From: Brassicibacter mesophilus
GTDB lineage: Bacteria > Bacillota > Clostridia > Tissierellales > Proteiniboraceae
Assembly (NCBI RefSeq): GCF_050433385.1
Contig: NZ_JBNPXI010000029.1
Coordinates: 1 to 49,592, forward strand
Length of the DNA stretch: 49,592 bases
Direction: 5' to 3'
Made by a program: the position numbers and the translations under genes
Shown: one piece after another, positions 1 to 8,542 of the stretch
Position numbering within the stretch: the stretch's first letter is position 1
Layout: each line of letters begins with the position of its first letter
Notes under the pieces: generated by a model
The model's database searches: none
What the model saw: the letters and a program-made list of their open reading frames with translations, nothing else
What the model was told of the DNA's origin: nothing

Positions 1-31
1 ACTTGTAAACACTTTAAAAGTGTTCACAAGT
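1..31. repeat. 31-bp inverted repeat at the window edge
   Basis: Bases 1-15 pair with bases 17-31 around a single central A. Fourteen of the 15 pairs are Watson-Crick; the exception is A7/C25, which becomes a G-U pair in an RNA read from the minus strand. The arms carry ACTTGT and ACAAGT at their ends and AACACTTT / AAAGTGTT inside. No T-run follows on the plus strand, and the other side lies outside the window. It could be a regulator's operator or one half of a terminator; the sequence does not decide this. Confidence 0.6.
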
Positions 32-162
32 CTACTTTATTATCTCATTTAGGCATCACTTAGAAAATCCATCAATTATTATACGCTTACGTTCTTAATG
101 TCAATCACTTTTATAGTTAATTTTTTAAACACTGCTGAAGTCGTATTTCAGTAAGCTAGAGT

Positions 163-200
163 ACAAAAAAACTTCTCAAAATTATAGCTTGAGAAGTTTT
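163..200 (-). terminator. Intrinsic terminator of the exported copper-amine-oxidase-N-like gene
   Basis: A 12-bp perfect stem (168-179 with 189-200, AAAACTTCTCAA) encloses a 9-nt loop. Read on the minus strand it is followed by a run of Ts. It lies beyond both the actual stop (304) and the ancestral stop (236) of the upstream gene, as expected if the gene once extended to 236. Confidence 0.75.
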
Positions 201-235
201 AAAATATAAAAATAACTAATAGTATTCTTTGGTTT

Positions 236-316
236 TTACATTTTTACTGTTATTGTTTTGCCATCCCATCCTACTTCATATCCAAAGGCTTCCAAAACGA
301 CTCTTATTGGTAGGTT
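236..316 (-). other. Out-of-frame C-terminal tail of the preceding gene
   Basis: Read in the other frame, this stretch encodes LPIRVVLEAFGYEVGWDGK followed by a short tail (TITVKM) and TAA at 236-238. That is the expected end of a copper amine oxidase N-terminal-like repeat, whose pattern is R-T-x-x-P-[FIL]-R and later W-[DN]. It would join the upstream protein after its ERTY if the tetranucleotide CTAC near 310-314 were present twice. The coding sense of the tail is seen directly; that it was once joined is inferred. Confidence 0.75.
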
Positions 317-1719
317 CTTTCATCCTTAATTAAAGCTTTAGTATCATTTTCTATTCTTTCACCATTCTTTAATATGAATGTCTTATCAATAGGAACTTCA
401 ACCTTTATTCCATCCTTTTCTGCTATTGCAGTTCTCGTTTCATTATTCCACTCAACTTTTGCTCCGATCTTTTCAAGTATTATTCTAAAGGGTACTTGAG
501 TACGGTTGTTTTCATCAATAAATGGGTATCCAAGCTTATCATTAAACTCAATATATTCACCATTAATTAGTATTGGGATATAAGTATTAGTATTTTCTTC
601 TGCCTCTTCATTAGCATTATTTTTACTTAAGCCAAACTTTTTAAATTGTCCATTAGTTAAATTAACTACTCCATGAGGATTGTCACTTATATAATATATT
701 TCATTATTTTTCCCTAAATAAAAAACATCATTTTCCTTAGTGTATTTTTCATTTACTATTGATTCATCTACATTCATTCTTTTTATTTCTAGTTCCTGAG
801 TCGTCTCATATAAGGCATTTAGCTTATAATATATATTTATATTTTGATCTTCACTGTATTTTTTTTCTGAATCATCAAATACAACTCTTTTATCACTCAT
901 CCCTACTAGCCTTAATGCTAAAAATTGTTCATTATTATCATGAACATTTTTATTTAAGCTGCTCACTATTTCATCTACAGCAACTGTATTTCCTTTCTCA
1001 TCTATATAATATATACTTGTGTCAAAAATACTATGCCAACTATAATAATGATAACCAACCAGCCACACTCTATTATTATTTATGTAAACATCCCATAATT
1101 CAAAGGCTACTTCTCCAGCGTCCTCCTCTTCAGAGCTTTTCTTATTTAAATCTAATATCTTCGTAGTACCATCTTCAACCATAACATAGTTTCGATACGT
1201 AGGTGTATATGGAGCTGATATAGCTCCGCAAGTATAAACTATTATTGAATACAAAGTTTTGCTATCATTTAAGGTATACTTCTGTAAATAAAAATCCATT
1301 GGTACTCTTTCACGTTCAGGATTCTGAATGTAGAATTCATTGTCCTCATCTATGTGTTTTTTAATATCTAGAAGTTGCATCCCGTTGTAGTATAGGTAAT
1401 CGCCATTTATCTCAATTTCTTTATTATCTATTTCTATTTGCTTTACCTTAAATGTTTCTTCATTAGCTTTCATTTCTTCAATATAATTTTTCTCTTCTTC
1501 AGATAGTATTTCATATTGTCCTGAGAAATCTTTTTTAAGTCTCGCAATCTGTCTATCTATTTTAAAATAGAGATAGTCTTTATCCTCATAATGGATACTA
1601 TCTAATTCTAAATCTTGAATTTTAATCTGCTCATTCTCTTGACCGTAACTGACAGATAGTGAAGATAACAAAAATAAACAAATTAAAAAATATACACATA
1701 CATTTCTACATTTTCTCAT
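304..1719 (-). CDS. Exported protein with copper-amine-oxidase-N-like domains, C-terminally frameshifted
   Basis: The 471-residue product starts with a signal peptide: a basic MRKCR, then a hydrophobic stretch ending near SVSYGQ. The middle (about 30-370) is rich in Tyr, Asn and Glu, has no motif I can name, and may be a beta-propeller-like or DUF5050-like part. The end (about 385-471) has one copper amine oxidase N-terminal-like repeat (NRTQVPFRIILEKIGAKVEW) and the beginning of a second. In Firmicutes this repeat is usually a cell-surface module, not an enzyme. The second repeat stops at ERTYQ because of a frameshift; the lost end is still readable down to 236. The start is supported by AAGGAGG 6 nt upstream. 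It appears to be transcribed alone. The shift could be a real mutation or an assembly error. Confidence 0.8.
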   Translation of the reverse strand: MRKCRNVCVYFLICLFLLSSLSVSYGQENEQIKIQDLELDSIHYEDKDYLYFKIDRQIARLKKDFSGQYEILSEEEKNYIEEMKANEETFKVKQIEIDNKEIEINGDYLYYNGMQLLDIKKHIDEDNEFYIQNPERERVPMDFYLQKYTLNDSKTLYSIIVYTCGAISAPYTPTYRNYVMVEDGTTKILDLNKKSSEEEDAGEVAFELWDVYINNNRVWLVGYHYYSWHSIFDTSIYYIDEKGNTVAVDEIVSSLNKNVHDNNEQFLALRLVGMSDKRVVFDDSEKKYSEDQNINIYYKLNALYETTQELEIKRMNVDESIVNEKYTKENDVFYLGKNNEIYYISDNPHGVVNLTNGQFKKFGLSKNNANEEAEENTNTYIPILINGEYIEFNDKLGYPFIDENNRTQVPFRIILEKIGAKVEWNNETRTAIAEKDGIKVEVPIDKTFILKNGERIENDTKALIKDERTYQ

Positions 1720-1892
1720 GATTAATCCTCCTTATTAAGGTTTAAGACCCATCATACCATTTTTGTAAAAATAAAGCAAAGTAACATTAATCACCATAAA
1801 TCAGTATTGAATCATATACCATCAAAACACTTGAATATGCATCTAATTAGCTCTTCTAGTCATAAAGTTTTATCTCTATAAAAATATAGGTG
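1720..1892. other. Intergenic gap with no recognised feature
   Basis: AT-rich spacer that presumably holds the promoter of the exported protein and the 3' end of the FMN-reductase-like transcript. I see no clear terminator stem, open frame or repeat in it. Confidence 0.4.
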
Positions 1893-2315
1893 TTAAAATT
1901 CTTTAATACATTTCTTATTACATTTTCTTATAAGGCTTTGCATATAAACTTTTATGTACATTAAACTGTTTGGCCTGTGTTTTCCAGCCATGATTACCAA
2001 AAGAGGTATTATCCTATCTAAAGCCTTCTTAAGCTCTGATGAATATCCACCGTAAATAACAGGGGTAAGGTATACTACAATATCACTATTAATTACCTTT
2101 TCTGTAAGAATACGTCCATAATCATCTATTACACAAATTCCAGGAGTCTTTGTCCAGCAACCAAAGCAGCCAATACATTCTCCTATTTTCTTTTCATGAA
2201 GCAAAATCGATTCAAATTCATAATCTTTCTCACACAATATTTCTTTAATAATTTTATTAACTGCTTCCAAACTTTCATCTTCTTTTAATGAACCATTTAG
2301 TATTAATGCTTTCAT
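1893..2315 (-). CDS. NADPH-dependent FMN reductase / iron-sulfur flavoprotein-like, short
   Basis: The 140-residue protein begins MKALILNGS, the phosphate-binding start of the flavodoxin-like FMN reductase family. It carries the Cys cluster ECIGCFGCW...GIC (about 47-62) seen in iron-sulfur flavoproteins, and the conserved block DIVVYLTPVIYGGYSSELKKALDR (with a spacer, about 80-105). Family members usually run 170-230 residues and continue with an HH..RY segment. Here the last 30 residues (after about IIPLL) do not match that pattern and end early, so the gene may be truncated or diverged. GGGAGG precedes the ATG. It lies 43 nt downstream of the MFS gene on the same strand and could be the last gene of that operon. 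The electron-transfer role is family knowledge; the substrate is unknown. Confidence 0.7.
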   Translation of the reverse strand: MKALILNGSLKEDESLEAVNKIIKEILCEKDYEFESILLHEKKIGECIGCFGCWTKTPGICVIDDYGRILTEKVINSDIVVYLTPVIYGGYSSELKKALDRIIPLLVIMAGKHRPNSLMYIKVYMQSLIRKCNKKCIKEF

Positions 2316-2358
2316 TTTCAGTTTCCTCCCTTTACCCTCACATTTATAGTCAAAAACC

Positions 2359-3669
2359 TCAATCTAATTTTTCACCTATAATCAATTTTTTATTTGCTCT
2401 TATATCCTCTATCTTACTACCCTTTAATATTATGATATTAAAAATAAGTAATAAGCTACCTCCAGTCATTGGTAAAAAATATGGAGGCAATATATTTATT
2501 AAAAGACCAGATATGATTAAAGCTATAGGTGCAACAATTTTCCCAATACTCATACCTATGCTTAAAACCCTTCCTCTAAATTCGTCACAGATTATCTTTT
2601 GGAGTAAATATAAAATTGGAATATCAATGAATGCTATAAAAATACCAAAAGCTATCATTATTATTGAATAGTATAATAGATAAAATATACTATTAATTCT
2701 TAAACTCAAAAATAATAGTGGAATTCCTAATGAAATCATGCTTGTAGACAGTAAAATACTCACAAGGATTAAAAGTTTATTATAGGAAATTTTCTCAAAT
2801 ACTCTTTTTACAAATATTGCACCTAAAATCATTCCAACAGGAAAAGAGCTTTGAATTAACCCCAATTCTTTGGGTGTTAGTTTTAAAACATTGTTAATAA
2901 TAAACGGTAAAGGAACTGTAACTGAAAAACTAATGAAGAAATTTAAAGTTATAAATATATTTATTATTTTCATGATATCTTTTCTTACCATAATATATTT
3001 AAAGCCTTCCTTCATGTCCTTAATAAGTCCTTTCTTCGCTTGTTCTGTATTCATATCTTCAAAATTATATTTAAAATCAATAAAAACTTCTAATGCAGCT
3101 GAGAAAACAAATGATAATCCATTTACTAGTATAAAGCTATTTATATCCATAAGCACATATATTAATCCGCCAATAACTGGTCCTATAATCATTGCTACAG
3201 AATCAATTATTTTACTAATTGAATTTATATTCATTAATTTCTCCTCTGATACCATATTAGGCTTTGCTGTATCAATACTGATTCCAAAAATTGTAGTAAA
3301 TACAGTGGTAAGAAATGAGCTTAAAAAAATTATCAATATACTCAAATTACTTATTAAAGTAACAAAATATAGCATTATGAATAAAAGTCCATTCAGCAAG
3401 TCCATAATAATAACTATTTTCTTTTTATCAAACCTATCTGCCATAACACCTGCAATTGGATTAAATATAATCACGGGAATTAATCCAAAAAATAAGTTTG
3501 CTGCGTAGCTTAGTCCTGATTCAGTAATCTTTAACACATATAATCCTATAGCAAAGGTATGTATGGATGATCCAAATACAGATATACCTTTGCCTAATGA
3601 AAACAATACTAAATTAGAAATCTCTTTACTATCACTTAGTCTTATTATACTTAATATTTTTTTTATCAT
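2359..3669 (-). CDS. MFS drug exporter (MFS_3 / macrolide-efflux type)
   Basis: The 436-residue, very hydrophobic protein has about 12 membrane spans. It carries the MFS motif A, GVMADRFDKKK, after the second span (about 74-84) and a second conserved basic loop (FRGRVLSIG) near 365. The N-terminal pattern (SLGKGISVFGSSIHTFAIGLYV) and length fit the MFS_3 group, which includes Mef-type macrolide and other drug or siderophore exporters. AGGAGGG precedes the ATG. A MerR-type promoter with a 19-bp spacer lies directly upstream, and the next upstream gene encodes a MerR-type fusion protein, so the exporter is probably induced by that regulator. The substrate cannot be told from the sequence. Confidence 0.87.
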   Translation of the reverse strand: MIKKILSIIRLSDSKEISNLVLFSLGKGISVFGSSIHTFAIGLYVLKITESGLSYAANLFFGLIPVIIFNPIAGVMADRFDKKKIVIIMDLLNGLLFIMLYFVTLISNLSILIIFLSSFLTTVFTTIFGISIDTAKPNMVSEEKLMNINSISKIIDSVAMIIGPVIGGLIYVLMDINSFILVNGLSFVFSAALEVFIDFKYNFEDMNTEQAKKGLIKDMKEGFKYIMVRKDIMKIINIFITLNFFISFSVTVPLPFIINNVLKLTPKELGLIQSSFPVGMILGAIFVKRVFEKISYNKLLILVSILLSTSMISLGIPLLFLSLRINSIFYLLYYSIIMIAFGIFIAFIDIPILYLLQKIICDEFRGRVLSIGMSIGKIVAPIALIISGLLINILPPYFLPMTGGSLLLIFNIIILKGSKIEDIRANKKLIIGEKLD

Positions 3670-3692
3670 GTAAACCCTCCTATCTTAATTTC

Positions 3693-3723
3693 ATTGTAAA
3701 TAGTAGTGTCTACACGATAGCAA
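3693..3723 (-). promoter_or_regulatory. MerR-type promoter with 19-bp spacer upstream of the MFS exporter
   Basis: On the minus strand, -35 TTGCTA (3718-3723) and -10 TACAAT (3693-3698) are separated by exactly 19 bp. The spacer contains the small dyad GTGTAGACAC. Over-long 19-20 bp spacers with a dyad are the mark of promoters activated by MerR-family proteins through DNA distortion. The adjacent upstream gene encodes such a protein. The layout is seen directly; the regulatory link is inferred. Confidence 0.65.
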
Positions 3724-3769
3724 TATAGCAATTTAATATTTTTTTATATAGAAAATACTAAAGGTGGGG

Positions 3770-4993
3770 TTAACACCATCTTTTCCCATAATACACATAG
3801 TTATATACTTTTTCACCCTTTACAAAATAATTCTCAAACTCGCCACCTTTTTCTAAGAAGTCAGAGACTCTTTCATCAATAGTCTTATATTTAAGTCCTT
3901 TAATCTCATCTTTTATATTACTTAAAATAAAGCTTTTCCTATACTTATCCTCTATTAAACTGTTTAATCCAAAATTTTTAAATAGGATGTATGATCCTAT
4001 TAAATAAGAATCATCCTTTATATACTTGTCAATTAGTCCTAATAGAAATTCACTATGCTCAAAACTATAGTTGCTAGTACCTGAAAAATCTAATAGAATA
4101 TCTACTGATTTGTCTTCTATTGGAATTTGTAAAAAATCTGTACATATAAAAATAATATTTTTCTTTGATTCTGCTCTTTCAAGCATATTCTTAAGAAACT
4201 TATGTCTTTTTATATCATGGTCAACCGCTACATATATGCAGTCATCTGGAAGTTCATTGAAAATGTTTCTGAGACAAAAACCAATTCCAGAGCCTAGCTC
4301 CAAAACCACTTTCTTCTTAAAACTACTTAAATCTATTTTTTTTCGTAACCAATCTATTCCTTTATATATATTATCCAGATAATTATAATCAACTGCATTT
4401 ATATACTGACTAATGTAGTCATCTTCAAAGCTGAATTGAGCTTGTCGGTAATAACTATTAGCCTTAATAATTCCTGACTCAATAGCATACTCTTCTCCAC
4501 AATTACATTTTAATTTTCCATCAACGATTTGATTATCATTTATAATTCCATCTTGAATAAATAGCTGCCCGTTACATTTTAAACATTTTAAGATATTTAA
4601 GGCACTAATATCTAAACCAAGTGTAAATTTCTTAGCACTCTCATTTTGTGATAACTCCTCTATCTTCTCCTTAAGCCTGTCCTTTATTGTAATCAGATTT
4701 TCTATCTGCTTTGATATATTTTCAAATTTGTCTATAAAAAGTGTTCTGTAATATTCGTCCTCTTGATAATAGGTGAGATTCCCAAGAAGTCTAAACAAGA
4801 ATATTGTCTTTATTTCATTTAATGTAAATCCCATATTCTTCAAATTTTTTATCTCTTCTAGACTTTCCTGACATATATCATCAAAATAATACTGCCCTCC
4901 ATGCTTTTCAGGTATGATTAATCCTAAATCCATATAATGCCTAATTGCATCCTTACTAACATTATTAAAATCCGCAAATTCTCCTATTCTCAT
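3770..4993 (-). CDS. MerR-family regulator fused to a zinc ribbon and SAM-dependent methyltransferase
   Basis: From the chosen ATG the protein has 407 residues. Residues 1-70 are a MerR-type winged helix (MRIGEFADFNNVSKDAIRHY, then GLIIPE). A helical linker follows (about 85-120). About 137-165 is a small zinc ribbon (CLKC...CNC) like the Trm112-type ribbons seen before methyltransferases. Then comes a class I methyltransferase with motif I VLELGSGIGF (about 230-239) and a later DILLDFSG. So a promoter-binding head carries a potentially active enzyme where MerR proteins normally have a ligand-binding domain. I start it at 4993, not the in-frame ATG at 5026, because the upstream ATG overlaps a TATAAT -10 element, while 4993 has GGTG 7 nt before it. 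It lies 100 nt upstream of the MFS gene. The methyl acceptor is unknown. Confidence 0.82.
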   Translation of the reverse strand: MRIGEFADFNNVSKDAIRHYMDLGLIIPEKHGGQYYFDDICQESLEEIKNLKNMGFTLNEIKTIFLFRLLGNLTYYQEDEYYRTLFIDKFENISKQIENLITIKDRLKEKIEELSQNESAKKFTLGLDISALNILKCLKCNGQLFIQDGIINDNQIVDGKLKCNCGEEYAIESGIIKANSYYRQAQFSFEDDYISQYINAVDYNYLDNIYKGIDWLRKKIDLSSFKKKVVLELGSGIGFCLRNIFNELPDDCIYVAVDHDIKRHKFLKNMLERAESKKNIIFICTDFLQIPIEDKSVDILLDFSGTSNYSFEHSEFLLGLIDKYIKDDSYLIGSYILFKNFGLNSLIEDKYRKSFILSNIKDEIKGLKYKTIDERVSDFLEKGGEFENYFVKGEKVYNYVYYGKRWC

Positions 4994-5024
4994 TTTATCA
5001 CCACTAAAATTTATATTTATTTTC

Positions 5025-5044
5025 ATTATACCATTTAATGGTAT
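5025..5044 (-). promoter_or_regulatory. Promoter -10 and perfect 17-bp palindrome upstream of the MerR fusion
   Basis: A perfect 17-bp palindrome, ATACCATTTAATGGTAT, spans 5028-5044. It overlaps a consensus minus-strand -10 TATAAT (5025-5030); TTTTAC lies 17 bp further upstream as a weak -35. Its position suggests an autoregulatory operator for the MerR-like product, although its sequence differs from the dyad in front of the exporter. Confidence 0.55.
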
Positions 5045-5189
5045 GAAGTAAAATTAAATATATCCATGACACTTATTTAAAATACTGAGAGAGGGTAATT
5101 TTATAATAGTAGACATGTTTTTTTAGATGATAATTCAATTAAAATGCTAAAGAGATATTGAATTAATTAATTGAATATCTCTTATCTTT

Positions 5190-6007
5190 TTATTTAATAC
5201 CTAGCCGCATTCTATAACTATATATAGCATCTAAAACTCTATCTCCTATTCTTTTCTTAACTATATCTGTAAACCTGCTTATTTCTTCGTTTACTGTCGG
5301 AATATTTTTCTTTAATACATCTCGTAAAGCTCCTTGACTATACGCAAATCCAATAAAGCCTTCTGCGTCCAATTTTACTTTTTTATGAACTAGTATTTCT
5401 TTTATGAATCAAAATTCATTACTTTTTTTCATGGTATCTAGATATTCATTAATTGTCCAGAGTTTAACTCTGCCTTCATCCTCACGAGTATTATCTAAAA
5501 TTCTATAAATGTTTTGAAATAAGCTCCTGTAGGCTTTTTCTATTACCCAATCAGTTGTTGGCGGTTGGTCATGGTTGTACATTGCAAAAACACCAGCATC
5601 TATTAGCACTCGTGATATTTCCTTGATCGTGCTTTGAGGCTCCATCCATTGAAACGCAGATGAGCATGTTATAATATCAGCACAGTTTGGTTCAAGATTT
5701 GTTTCATTACCAAATCCAAACTGAAAAAATATATTACTTACATCACTTTCATCACATTTTTCTTTTGCTTTACTAAGCATATCTATATTAGGATCAATAC
5801 CTATGACCTTATCTGAGTAATCCTTCCATATAAATGATGATATGCCTGTTCCACATCTGTTCCACATCCTAAATCTACAACTAAAAATGGTCTCCTCCCT
5901 AGATAATTCATTAAAATTTCAATAATTATATGAGGTGGTACTGGTCTATATTTGTCATAGCAATCAGTAAACCCACTAAATCTATCTACATTATTTCTTG
6001 CATTTAT
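5190..6007 (-). pseudogene. Decayed SAM-dependent methyltransferase gene
   Basis: Joined across its lesions, this encodes a class I methyltransferase: a beginning with RFSGFTDCYDKYRP, motif I VVDLGCGTG, then VIGIDPNIDMLSKAKEK, ADIITCSSAFQWM and a C-terminus GFIGFAYSQGAL. Two lesions are plain. An 11-bp tandem duplication (TGTTCCACATC, 5847-5868) shifts the frame inside motif I. A TGA at 5409-5411 interrupts the reading frame after MKKSNEF, with sensible coding on both sides (FIKEILVHKK follows). The expected start, after a GGGGGAAG ribosome site, reads ATA (6005-6007), which may be a third lesion. No full-length protein can be made. The family resembles UbiE/Tam-like methyltransferases; the substrate is unknown. 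Confidence 0.85.
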
Positions 6008-6277
6008 AATTAACTTCCCCCTTTAAGAATTATCTAATTAGCATTCATTACATGATTTTGTATGTTGTATAACATATCATCCTTAATATTTATCCTTTCC
6101 CTTAATTTACTATATGCTTAACTTAATTTTATCATATTTTGGTTTTGTTTTAATATTAGTTGCACTTTAACTATAAAAAATAATTGACAGTTAAATAATA
6201 AAAGTATAACATCAAAAAGGTTATATTTTTATATATTTGTTCTTATTTTAAATAATTCAGATAAAGGAAGATAAAAT
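6008..6277. promoter_or_regulatory. Intergenic region with probable prfC promoter
   Basis: The space between the divergent methyltransferase pseudogene and prfC is AT-rich and has no coding signal. A TTGACA at 6184-6189 followed 17 bp later by TAACAT (6207-6212), or 15 bp later by TATAAC (6205-6210), is the best promoter candidate for prfC. Confidence 0.4.
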
Positions 6278-7876
6278 ATGTCACAAGAAAATTTAAGCTT
6301 TATTAAAGAAGTACGAAGAAGAAGAACTTTCGCAATTATTTCCCACCCCGATGCTGGAAAAACCACGCTAACAGAAAAATTTCTATTATATGGAGGCGCA
6401 ATTCGTTCAGCAGGATCAGTTAAATCAAGAAAATCCAATAAACATGCAGTATCTGACTGGATGGAGATAGAAAAACAAAGAGGTATCTCTGTTACCTCAA
6501 GTGTGCTTCAATTTGAATATAATAACTTTTGTATTAATATTCTTGATACACCTGGTCACCAGGATTTCAGTGAAGATACCTATAGAACTCTAATGGCAGC
6601 AGATAGTGCTGTTATGGTTATTGATTGCTCAAAAGGTGTTGAAGACCAGACAAAAAAACTATTTCAAGTATGTAAAATGAGAGGTATCCCAATTTTCACT
6701 TTTATCAATAAAATGGATCGTCAAGGAAGAGATCCCTTCGAGCTTCTAGAAGATATTGAGAAAGTTTTAGGTATTCATTCTTACCCTGTGAATTGGCCGA
6801 TTGGCGGAGGTAAAAACTTTAAAGGAGTTTATAATCGTCATAAGAAACAAGTTGAGCTTTTTAATGATGGTAATCATGGTCAATCAATTGCTAAGTCAAC
6901 AACAGGAGATATCTCAGATGAAAAATTCAGTCATTTATTAGGAGATGACCTTCAGGAACAGCTCATAAACGATCTCGAATTACTAGATATTGCAGGAGAT
7001 AATTTTAATCTGGAACAAATATTAAATGGGGAGTTAACACCTGTATTTTTTGGAAGCGCCCTAACAAACTTTGGTGTAGAACCCTTTTTAGAATCCTTTT
7101 TAAACATCACTACTCCTCCAAAATCTCGTGAAAGCAATCTAGGAAACATAAATCCTGAATCAAGTAATTTTTCTGGCTTTATTTTTAAGATTCAAGCAAA
7201 CATGAACCCAGCCCATAGAGATAGAATCGCTTTTCTAAGAATTTGTTCTGGAAAATTTGAAAAGGGCATGACTGTAAACCATGTACAAAGAAATAAAAAG
7301 GTAAGATTAACACAACCTCAACAGTTTTTAGCACAAGATCGTGTTATAGTAGATACAGCCTATCCAGGAGATATTATCGGGATCCATGATCCTGGAATCT
7401 TTAATATTGGTGATACCTTATGCGAAGATCAGTCGCAGCTACAATATAAAGATATCCCTCAATTTGCTCCTGAACATTTTGCCAAAATATCTACGAAAAA
7501 TTCTCTAAAACGAAAGCAATTCTTAAAAGGTATCACTCAGCTAGCAGAAGAAGGTACTATACAAGTTTACAAACGGCCAAATATAGGTATAGAAGAATTA
7601 ATAGTTGGTGTAGTAGGAGTCCTTCAATTCGAAGTATTAGAATACCGATTAAAAAATGAGTATGGTGTTGAAATTACTAGCGAAAAACTTCCTTATCGCT
7701 ATATTCGATGGGTAAAAATGGATAATTTTGATCCACATACTTTTTCTATTACAATGGATACAATGTTGGTTGAAAATGAAGATAAAGAACCAGTATTACT
7801 ATTTGAAAACGAATGGTCTATTAGGACTGTTCAGGAAAGAAACAAAAATGCATTATTAAAGGAAACTTCACTGTAA
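6278..7876 (+). CDS. prfC: Peptide chain release factor 3
   Basis: The 532-residue translational GTPase matches RF3 in length and motifs: G1 SHPDAGKT (22-29), the RGIS switch I region, G3 DTPGHQD (about 88-94) and G4 NKMD (about 142-145), followed by the RF3-type C-terminal part with GVVGVLQFEVLEYRL. RF3 acts in the cytosol, recycling RF1 and RF2 from ribosomes after peptide release and helping post-peptidyl-transfer quality control. GGAAG precedes the ATG. It is the first plus-strand gene after the pseudogene and appears to be a single-gene unit. All four GTPase motifs look intact. LepA and EF-G were considered, but the N-terminal pattern and the length fit RF3. Confidence 0.96.
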   Translation: MSQENLSFIKEVRRRRTFAIISHPDAGKTTLTEKFLLYGGAIRSAGSVKSRKSNKHAVSDWMEIEKQRGISVTSSVLQFEYNNFCINILDTPGHQDFSEDTYRTLMAADSAVMVIDCSKGVEDQTKKLFQVCKMRGIPIFTFINKMDRQGRDPFELLEDIEKVLGIHSYPVNWPIGGGKNFKGVYNRHKKQVELFNDGNHGQSIAKSTTGDISDEKFSHLLGDDLQEQLINDLELLDIAGDNFNLEQILNGELTPVFFGSALTNFGVEPFLESFLNITTPPKSRESNLGNINPESSNFSGFIFKIQANMNPAHRDRIAFLRICSGKFEKGMTVNHVQRNKKVRLTQPQQFLAQDRVIVDTAYPGDIIGIHDPGIFNIGDTLCEDQSQLQYKDIPQFAPEHFAKISTKNSLKRKQFLKGITQLAEEGTIQVYKRPNIGIEELIVGVVGVLQFEVLEYRLKNEYGVEITSEKLPYRYIRWVKMDNFDPHTFSITMDTMLVENEDKEPVLLFENEWSIRTVQERNKNALLKETSL

Positions 7877-7965
7877 GACTAGTGGGCAAATTGAATTTAA
7901 TCCTAAGTATAATAAAGAAATATAATCTTTATTAATGTATAATAGTTTAAAAGGAGGCGGTTTAA

Positions 7966-8460
7966 TTGAGTTCATTAAAAATAAGAGATGTTTTACCAGA
8001 AGATTTAGATCGTGTGGCACAAATAGAGGCAGTATGCTTTCCAGCTGCTGAAGCAGCTCCAAAAAATGTGTTTAAGGAAAGAATTTCGGTTTTTCCAGAA
8101 GGTTTTTTTGTAGCTGAGCTAAATAATGAAATCATAGGTTTTATTAACGGTGCAGTAACAAATGAAAAACATATTAAAGATGAATTCTTTAAAGATATGA
8201 GTCTGCATATACCTAGTGGAGATAATATCGCAATCTTTGGACTTGATGTCCATCCTGATTTTCAAAGAAAAGGATATGCTAAAGAATTGATGGAGTATTT
8301 CATTGCAGCAGCGAAAAAGGATGGTAGAAAGTATATATTACTTACTTGTAAGAAGCATCTAATAGAATATTATCAACAATTTGGATATGTTAATGAAGGC
8401 GTGTCTGAATCTGAACACGGTGGATCCGAGTGGTATAACATGTACCTTAAATTAAAGTAG
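7966..8460 (+). CDS. GNAT family N-acetyltransferase
   Basis: The 164-residue protein fits a single GNAT domain. Motif A is FGLDVHPDFQRKGYAKELM (about 86-104), with the acetyl-CoA-binding Q-R-K-G-Y-A loop. The C-terminal YYQQFGYVNEGVSES is motif B-like. The whole resembles the aralkylamine / small-amine acetyltransferase branch (beginning IRDVLPEDLDRVAQIE, motif VCFPAAEAA). The start is TTG at 7966, with AAGGAGG 6 nt upstream, one of several TTG starts in this window. It is followed directly by a terminator, so the gene is transcribed alone or as the last gene after prfC (89-nt gap). The acceptor substrate is not predictable. Confidence 0.85.
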   Translation: MSSLKIRDVLPEDLDRVAQIEAVCFPAAEAAPKNVFKERISVFPEGFFVAELNNEIIGFINGAVTNEKHIKDEFFKDMSLHIPSGDNIAIFGLDVHPDFQRKGYAKELMEYFIAAAKKDGRKYILLTCKKHLIEYYQQFGYVNEGVSESEHGGSEWYNMYLKLK

Positions 8461-8469
8461 TATATTAAT

Positions 8470-8523
8470 AAACTCCTTTCTGTTAAGAATAGATAACTAA
8501 TAATAAACAGAGAGGAGTTTTTG
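8470..8523 (+). terminator. Intrinsic terminator after the GNAT gene
   Basis: A 15-bp stem with one mismatch (AAACTCCTTTCTGTT at 8470-8484 with 8506-8520) is followed by TTGTT. It separates the GNAT gene from the promoter of the ABC operon. Confidence 0.8.
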
Positions 8524-8542
8524 TTATTATAGTATTTTTTTA

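Noticed and set aside
2288..3508. Long open frames on the plus strand opposite the MFS gene
   Set aside because: They have no ribosome sites, their compositions mirror the gene on the other strand, and the MFS frame is clearly coding. The same reasoning excludes the other antisense frames in the window.
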